Of a DNA stretch of 64,000 nt, positions 59,397 to 64,000 are shown piece after piece (positions within the stretch are counted from its first letter, which is position 1; each line of letters opens with the position of its first letter). A program made the position numbers and the translations under genes. The notes beneath the pieces were generated by a model. It saw only the letters and a list, made by a program, of their open reading frames with translations. It made no database searches and was not told the origin of the DNA. This DNA comes from Actinomycetota bacterium (GTDB lineage Bacteria > Actinomycetota > Acidimicrobiia > Acidimicrobiales > RAAP-2), in the NCBI GenBank assembly GCA_009699875.1, contig WLNI01000001.1, positions 1,240,001 to 1,304,000 on the forward strand, given 5' to 3'.

Positions 59397-59869
59397 CGAG
59401 CGTCAACCCCTTCGAGTTCAAGTAAGGCGCGCTTCAATGCGAGGCCTCCGCCATACCCACCAAGGCCCGAGGCCCCAACGACTCGATGACATGGCCGAAA
59501 GATGGGGATGGGGTTTTTCCCTAATGCTTGGCCCACTGCTCGAGGGCCTTTGGGCGAACCAACCTGGTCGCCTACCCACCCATAGGAGCGGATCTCTCCG
59601 TAGTCAATCATCGAGAGGCTTTGCCATACCGCTTCTTGGAACACAGTTCCCTCAGACGAGAGGGCAAGGTCGAAGGTGCGGCGAGTTCCGGTGACGAACT
59701 CATCTAGCTGACGAGCTGCGTCTCCGACAAGGTGCGAGGGGTCGGTGTCCAGGTCGGATTCGCTGACTTCATGGGGCAGGAGCACAGTCGTGATCGCAAC
59801 TTCAGTTCCTCCAATGGCAAAACGCCCAAGTGGCGTGGTGACGATCGCCCAGGTGAGCGACGACGCCAC
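59387..59869 (-). CDS. ogt: Methylated-DNA--protein-cysteine methyltransferase
   Basis: Suicide repair protein that removes alkyl groups from O6-alkylguanine. The 160-residue product has the C-terminal DNA-binding helix FQEAVWQSLSMIDYGEIRSYGWVG and the active-site motif PIFRPCHRVVGASGLGGYGGG with acceptor Cys127. GTG at 59869 is three bases after the stop of the acyl-CoA dehydrogenase gene and gives a normal domain length; an ATG at 59950 would lie inside that gene and add 27 unconserved residues. Its position at the end of a dehydrogenase operon is probably incidental. Confidence 0.9.
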   Translation of the reverse strand: MASSLTWAIVTTPLGRFAIGGTEVAITTVLLPHEVSESDLDTDPSHLVGDAARQLDEFVTGTRRTFDLALSSEGTVFQEAVWQSLSMIDYGEIRSYGWVGDQVGSPKGPRAVGQALGKNPIPIFRPCHRVVGASGLGGYGGGLALKRALLELEGVDARYL

Positions 59870-59871
59870 AG

Positions 59872-60954
59872 TTAGTTGCTCAGTCCGAGCACCATGGCCC
59901 GTGCGCGTTGGGTGGCGGCGTCGCCATGGGCACTCGCCAATGCCCAACATCGCTTCAGAGAGAACTGCAGGTCGTGCTCCCAGGTGTAGCCGATCCCGCC
60001 GTGGACTTGAAGACAGGTCGAGGCAGCGAGAAGCCCAAGCTCTGAGGCCAACGCTTTTGCGAGTGCAGCGTCGTGGTGTCTGCGGTCATCTTGGGTAGCG
60101 AACGACCAGGCCGCTCGATAGACCGCTGGCCGAGCGAACTCAAGGCCAACTCGAACATTAGCTACGAGATGTTTGATCGATTGGAAACTTCCGATTGGAG
60201 ATCCAAATTGCTGGCGATCTTTTGTATACAGCGCCGTCTCCGTCACCATCGCGTCAACGACACCGCAGAGTTCAGCTGCAGCGACGAATGCAGAACGAGA
60301 TGCGATCTCGTCGATGAGTACCACTGCATCATCTCCACTTGCGATAGTGGTTGGAGGAGTAGGCGTCCAGGTGACGGTTCCAAGATCACGAGTGATGTCA
60401 AGAGACGGTGTGCGCTCAATGACACAGTGCTCACGTGGCACGAACGAGACGAGGACGCCGTCATCGTTGGCACTTGCAAGAAGAAAGAACGCAGCCCGGC
60501 TCACTCCTTCGACACGCTCGGCGTGCGCTTCTCCGTCGAACCAGCGAACCACTGGACCACTCAAGTCACTGTCGACTCCTCCCACGCTTATCGCACTTCC
60601 TCCAGCGATGATCTCGCTCAAGCGAGAGGCAAGGGGTGCCCCGAGACTCTGAAGAAGGGGAACAGCAACGCCAGCATGGATGGCGACCGCTTCAGGAAGA
60701 CAGACAGCGCCCCCTGATTCAAGAACACCGACGAGTTCGACGTCCCCAAATCCCAACCCGCCGACGTCTTCGCCAGCCAAGAGTGAAAGGACGCCAAGGT
60801 CATTGAGCGCCGACCAGCGAAGGTCACTGCGACCCTGAGCAACGTCACCCGAGTCGTAGATTGCTCGAATGTCCGCTGGAGTACACGTTCCTTCGAGTAC
60901 CTCCTCGGCCCCTTGGCGCAGTGCAAGCTGCTCGTCGGTAAACGCGAAGCGCAT
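59872..60954 (-). CDS. Acyl-CoA dehydrogenase, small-partner type
   Basis: A 360-residue acyl-CoA dehydrogenase-fold protein starting MRFAFTDEQLALRQGAEEVLEG. It contains YTKDRQQFGSPIGSFQSIKHLVANV and, near the C-terminus, TCLQVHGGIGYTWEHDLQFSLKR, the pattern of the shorter member of paired FadE enzymes. The N-terminal half is divergent. It starts three bases after the stop of the larger dehydrogenase gene, so the two probably form a second heteromeric dehydrogenase. This repeats the paired arrangement at 53.7-55.9 kb, but the two pairs have clearly different sequences. Confidence 0.87.
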   Translation of the reverse strand: MRFAFTDEQLALRQGAEEVLEGTCTPADIRAIYDSGDVAQGRSDLRWSALNDLGVLSLLAGEDVGGLGFGDVELVGVLESGGAVCLPEAVAIHAGVAVPLLQSLGAPLASRLSEIIAGGSAISVGGVDSDLSGPVVRWFDGEAHAERVEGVSRAAFFLLASANDDGVLVSFVPREHCVIERTPSLDITRDLGTVTWTPTPPTTIASGDDAVVLIDEIASRSAFVAAAELCGVVDAMVTETALYTKDRQQFGSPIGSFQSIKHLVANVRVGLEFARPAVYRAAWSFATQDDRRHHDAALAKALASELGLLAASTCLQVHGGIGYTWEHDLQFSLKRCWALASAHGDAATQRARAMVLGLSN

Positions 60955-60957
60955 GAG

Positions 60958-62121
60958 CTATTTCCTCGGCATTCCGAGAAGGCGTTCAGCGACAACGTTT
61001 CGTTGAATCTGGTTTGTTCCCGCGTAGATGGGACCGGCCAAGGAAAAGAGAAACCCATCAAGCCAGTCACTGAGACTTCCATCTCGCTCACGCAACGCTG
61101 CATTGGGGCCGAGGATCTCTAAAGCGGTCTGGTGGATGTGGAGGTCCATCTCCGACCAGAAAATCTTGGTGGCACTGGCCTCGGGGCCGACGCCATTGCC
61201 TTCTCGAATGGATGTTGCAGTCCACCACGTCTGGAGTTCGTAAGCCTGAGCATTGCAGTAGGCCTGCGCGGTTTGGTCTGCGAGACGGGTGAGTGGAGCA
61301 GAAGGCTCACCCTCTCTTTCGATGAGTAATTCATAGAGTCGTTTCACTGCTTCAGAGAAACGAGCAGGACTTCTCAATGAAAGACCTCGCTCACTTCCCG
61401 CGGTCGCCATGGCGACTGCCCAACCTTGGCCGACGTCGCCAAGAACCTGGGCGTCAGGCACAAAGACGTCATCAAAGAAAATCTCGGCAAACCCTGTCTC
61501 GCCATCAAGTTGAGCGATAGGCCTTCTGGTGATGCCCTCGCTCTCCATGTCAATCAAGAAGTAGGTCAAGCCTCGATGGCGCTCTTGTTCTGGGTCCGAG
61601 CGAAAGAGCCCAAAGCACCATTCGGCAAATGCACCTCTTGACGCCCACGTCTTCTGACCGTTCAACGTCCACCCGCCATCGACTCGAGTCGCACTGCTGC
61701 GAAGAGACGCTAAGTCACTTCCCGAATCTGGTTCTGACCATCCCTGACACCAGATCTCGTCGCCCGATGCCATTGGAGGGAGGAAGCGTGCGCGTTGGGC
61801 ATCGGTTCCAAAATCAAAGAGTGTGGGGGCGAGTAAGAAAATACCGTTTTGGCTGACTCGTTTGGGCCCGCCCGCCTTGTAGTACTCCTCTTCGAAGATC
61901 AACCATTCGATGATGCCAACGTCACGGCCGCCGAACTCTTCGGGCCACGACACAACTGACCAATGATTTTCAAACATGAGACGCTCAAAGGCCCGATGTT
62001 TCTCAAATCCCTCTTTGGTGTCGAGTGAACCTAGTGATCCAGGGGCGGGAATATTTGCCGAGAGCCACTGCGCTGCCTCGGCTCGAAAGGCCTGTTCATC
62101 CTCAGAAAACGTGAAGTCCAC
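60958..62121 (-). CDS. Acyl-CoA dehydrogenase, large-partner type
   Basis: A 387-residue acyl-CoA dehydrogenase. Signatures are VSWPEEFGGRDVGIIEWLIFEEEY, CQGWSEPDSGSDLASLRSSA for flavin contact, GQKTWASRGAFAEWCFGLFRSD and the ending GPIYAGTNQIQRNVVAERLLGMPRK, the last typical of the group. I chose GTG at 62121, where the protein starts VDFTFSEDEQAFRAEA as in relatives; codons upstream run into the divergent thiolase. It is the first gene of the operon with the smaller dehydrogenase and ogt. Confidence 0.9.
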   Translation of the reverse strand: MDFTFSEDEQAFRAEAAQWLSANIPAPGSLGSLDTKEGFEKHRAFERLMFENHWSVVSWPEEFGGRDVGIIEWLIFEEEYYKAGGPKRVSQNGIFLLAPTLFDFGTDAQRARFLPPMASGDEIWCQGWSEPDSGSDLASLRSSATRVDGGWTLNGQKTWASRGAFAEWCFGLFRSDPEQERHRGLTYFLIDMESEGITRRPIAQLDGETGFAEIFFDDVFVPDAQVLGDVGQGWAVAMATAGSERGLSLRSPARFSEAVKRLYELLIEREGEPSAPLTRLADQTAQAYCNAQAYELQTWWTATSIREGNGVGPEASATKIFWSEMDLHIHQTALEILGPNAALRERDGSLSDWLDGFLFSLAGPIYAGTNQIQRNVVAERLLGMPRK

Positions 62122-62166
62122 GCTTGAAATCTCGCACACCCACGCGTGATCGGCAAGAATGCCTCT

Positions 62167-63333
62167 GTGCGAACGTGTGTGATAGTCGATGCAGTACGAA
62201 CTCCAGTGGGTCGAAGAGGGGGTGTCCTCTCGGGATGGCACGCCACTGATTTAGCCGCCCAGCCGCTAAAAGCTCTCATTGAGAGGAACGACATCGATCC
62301 AGCCTTGATCGATGACGTGATCATGGGATGCACCATGACCGTTGGAGAGCAGGCCATGAACATTGCTCGCAATGCCGCACTCGCTGCTGGCTATCCAGAG
62401 ACAGTGCCGGGAACGACCGTTGACCGCCAGTGTGGTTCGGCCCAGCAAGCAATTCACTTTGCCGCCCAAGCAGTCCTTTCTGGAGCGATGGACATTGTCG
62501 TTGGCGCAGGCGTCGAATCAATGAGTCGAGTTCCGATTGGTTCGACCACCGAGCCTGGTCCTGGTGAAGCCTACGGTCCTCTCTACAAAGCTCACTTTGA
62601 GTTAATTCACCAAGGTGAATGCGCCGAAGAAATTGCTCGGCGCTGGTCAATCACTCGAGACGACATGGATGACCTCGCGTACTCATCGCATCAGCGAGCG
62701 GGACAAGCCCAAGATGAAGGTCGATTCGACAACGAAATCATCGCCTTAGAAGCCCGAAGCCATGACGGCGCAGCCTCAGGGATCGTTTCGAAAGATGAAG
62801 GAGTGCGCCGGGACACCACGAGAGAGAAACTCTCCACACTTCGGCCTGCATTCTTTGAAGACGGTCAAGTGACAGCTGCGTCCTCATCGCAGATCTCAGA
62901 CGGTGCAGCGGCGGTATTGGTGATGAGCGAAGAGAAAGCGAACGAACTCGGCCTCACGCCACGAGCTCGATTTCATACCTTTGCGGTCGCGGCGAACGAT
63001 CCTCAGATCATGTTGACCGCTCCCATCCCTGCGACGACAAAAATTCTGGAGAAGTCAGGTCTTTCATTAGCTGACATCGATCTCATCGAAATCAACGAAG
63101 CGTTCGCATCAGTCGTTCTCGCGTGGGAGAAAGAACACCACCCTGACATGAGCAAAGTGAATGTCAACGGAGGAGCAATGGCCCTCGGCCACCCCACCGG
63201 CGCATCGGGTGCCCGCATCATGTCGACCCTGCTCAATGAATTAGAGCGAACACAAGGTCGCTTTGGTCTCCAGACCATGTGTGAGGGTGGCGGCCAAGCG
63301 AACGCCACGATCATTGAGCGGCTCGGCTCATGA
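62167..63333 (+). CDS. Thiolase (acetyl-CoA acyltransferase)
   Basis: A 388-residue degradative-type thiolase that cleaves a 3-ketoacyl-CoA into acetyl-CoA and a shortened acyl-CoA. It starts VRTCVIVDAVRTPVGRRGG; the nucleophile Cys is in TTVDRQCGSAQQAIHFA, the His in EINEAFASVVLAW, and the proton-shuttle Cys in LQTMCEGGGQANATIIERL, with NVNGGAMALGHPTGASGARI beside it. The ending is standard. GTG at 62167 leaves 45 bases to the divergent dehydrogenase; GTG at 62146 is possible but leaves only 24. It opens a plus-strand operon with a DUF35 protein and a second thiolase. Confidence 0.92.
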   Translation: MRTCVIVDAVRTPVGRRGGVLSGWHATDLAAQPLKALIERNDIDPALIDDVIMGCTMTVGEQAMNIARNAALAAGYPETVPGTTVDRQCGSAQQAIHFAAQAVLSGAMDIVVGAGVESMSRVPIGSTTEPGPGEAYGPLYKAHFELIHQGECAEEIARRWSITRDDMDDLAYSSHQRAGQAQDEGRFDNEIIALEARSHDGAASGIVSKDEGVRRDTTREKLSTLRPAFFEDGQVTAASSSQISDGAAAVLVMSEEKANELGLTPRARFHTFAVAANDPQIMLTAPIPATTKILEKSGLSLADIDLIEINEAFASVVLAWEKEHHPDMSKVNVNGGAMALGHPTGASGARIMSTLLNELERTQGRFGLQTMCEGGGQANATIIERLGS

Positions 63334-63764
63334 CGCCAGTGCAACAAGTTGCCGTTGAAGGGTTCTTTGATCCCACGATTCCAGCGCTGCTCGGTACCAG
63401 GTGCGTAGAGTGCGCCACAGTCTTCTTCCCGGCTGAAGAAACCTCGTGTCGAAATCCCCACTGCACTTCGACAGCGTTAGAAGCCATGACGCTTTCCACT
63501 CGAGGGACGGTCTGGTCCTACACCGATGCGCAGTATCAGCCACCTCCGCCCTACGTTGCAGCCGACCCCTACGTCCCGTTTGCTCTGGCTGCAGTGGAGT
63601 TAGAAAAAGAAGGCATCGTTGTTTTGGGCCAACTCGCTCACGGCATTGGCGTCGATCAACTCAGCGTCGGTATGGAAGTTGAACTCGTGACAGAAGTTTT
63701 GTACTCCGATGAAGAGGCCGAACACCTTGTCTGGAAATGGCGACCGGTGAACAACAATGGCTAA
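63330..63764 (+). CDS. Zn-ribbon/OB-fold (DUF35) protein, thiolase partner
   Basis: A 144-residue DUF35 protein. The N-terminus has a four-Cys zinc ribbon (GTRCVECATVFFPAEETSCRN and PHC), followed by the OB-fold with GTVWSYTDAQYQPPPPYVA. In mycobacterial sterol degradation, DUF35 domains bind SCP-x-type thiolase-like proteins to make aldolases or to complete thiolases. Here the gene sits between two thiolase genes and overlaps both (four bases upstream, eight downstream), so partnership with the second thiolase is the best inference. Confidence 0.88.
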   Translation: MTPVQQVAVEGFFDPTIPALLGTRCVECATVFFPAEETSCRNPHCTSTALEAMTLSTRGTVWSYTDAQYQPPPPYVAADPYVPFALAAVELEKEGIVVLGQLAHGIGVDQLSVGMEVELVTEVLYSDEEAEHLVWKWRPVNNNG

Positions 63765-64000
63765 CGACAAACGAGTTGCTGTTCTTGGGGTGGGGATGCA
63801 TCCCTGGGGGAAATGGGGAAGAAACTTCGTTGAGTATGGGGTCGCTGCCGCACAAGCTGCACTCGCTGATGCTGGCGTTCCTTGGGAAGATATTGACTAC
63901 GTCGCTGGAGCTGACACGATTCGAAATGGGTATCCAGGCTTTATCGCCGGTGCCACCTTCGCCCAGGCGTTGGGGTGGACCGGCGCCCAAGTCTCGTCAA
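63757..64000 (+). CDS. Thiolase/SCP-x-like (Ltp-type) protein, cut by the window end
   Basis: Only the first 81 residues are visible: MANDKRVAVLGVGMHPWGKWG, then VEYGVAAAQAALADAGVPWEDIDYVAGADTIRNGYPGFIAGATFAQALGW. This opening is typical of thiolase-superfamily lipid-transfer-type proteins (SCP-x, Ltp2-like), which often lack the full thiolase active site and pair with DUF35 proteins. The ATG overlaps the DUF35 stop by eight bases, which supports the pairing. Catalytic residues lie beyond the window, so aldolase versus thiolase activity cannot be judged. Confidence 0.85.
   Translation, partial: MANDKRVAVLGVGMHPWGKWGRNFVEYGVAAAQAALADAGVPWEDIDYVAGADTIRNGYPGFIAGATFAQALGWTGAQVSS

Noticed and set aside
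50519-64000. Recent horizontally acquired island
   Set aside because: No integrase, transposase, tRNA end or repeat borders are visible, and base composition looks like the rest of the window by eye.

Overview
The window looks like one contiguous piece of an actinobacterial chromosome, probably an Acidimicrobiia-like lineage (inference). Supporting signs are moderate GC, an actinobacterial bc1-aa3 oxidase set (di-haem QcrC, Tat-type QcrA, small CtaF), a menaquinone-reductase-type flavoprotein divergent from nuoA, a HelD/HelR-type RNA polymerase recycling ATPase, an F420-type luciferase-like oxidoreductase and many short ATGA gene overlaps. Coding density is very high: no gene-free stretch exceeds about 250 bases. 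I saw no rRNA, tRNA, CRISPR array, insertion sequence or phage gene. Both ends cut genes: an unknown membrane-anchored protein on the left and a thiolase on the right.

Layout. 1-1.1 kb: end of an unknown membrane protein. 1.1-2.4 kb (minus): MenJ-like reductase. 2.5-19 kb (plus): complete nuoABCDEFGHIJKLMN operon for the 14-subunit complex I, with an ATP-grasp ligase gene overlapping the nuoN stop. 19-22 kb (minus): 1004-residue protein joining a decayed phosphoesterase-like domain, membrane helices and an MprF-type aminoacyl-phosphatidylglycerol synthase domain. 22.1-22.6 kb (plus): HAD phosphatase. 22.5-27.5 kb (minus): hemE-hemH-hemY-lnt, where Lnt has Ser in place of the catalytic Cys. 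27.7-30 kb: helD. 30-34.1 kb (plus): ctaE-qcrC-qcrA-qcrB, then a lipoprotein; facing it, ctaC-ctaD-ctaF (minus, 38.4-35.4 kb). 38.5-41.3 kb (minus): metallo-beta-lactamase-fold hydrolase, tatA, a CopD-like membrane protein and enoyl-CoA hydratase. 41.4-50.5 kb: degenerate GH1-like protein, DedA protein, DoxX-Rieske fusion with a two-component system, alpha/beta hydrolase and GH31 glucosidase. 50.5-64 kb: a catabolic region with a KstR-like TetR regulator, aldehyde dehydrogenase, LLM oxidoreductase, two pairs of acyl-CoA dehydrogenases, amidohydrolase, SDR, FAD oxidoreductase, Ogt, thiolase, DUF35 protein and a second thiolase.

How it fits together. Complex I feeds electrons into menaquinone (MenJ may tailor its tail), the bc1-aa3 supercomplex oxidises menaquinol, and the haem genes supply cofactor. 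TatA would export the QcrA Rieske domain and perhaps that of the DoxX-Rieske fusion. The right-hand region looks like CoA-thioester catabolism of a lipid or isoprenoid-type substrate whose acetyl-CoA and reducing equivalents enter this chain. The points most worth a second look are the DoxX-Cys4-Tat-Rieske fusion, the catalytic substitutions in Lnt and in the GH1-like protein, the phosphoesterase-MprF fusion, and the paired-dehydrogenase catabolic cluster with its palindromic candidate operator.
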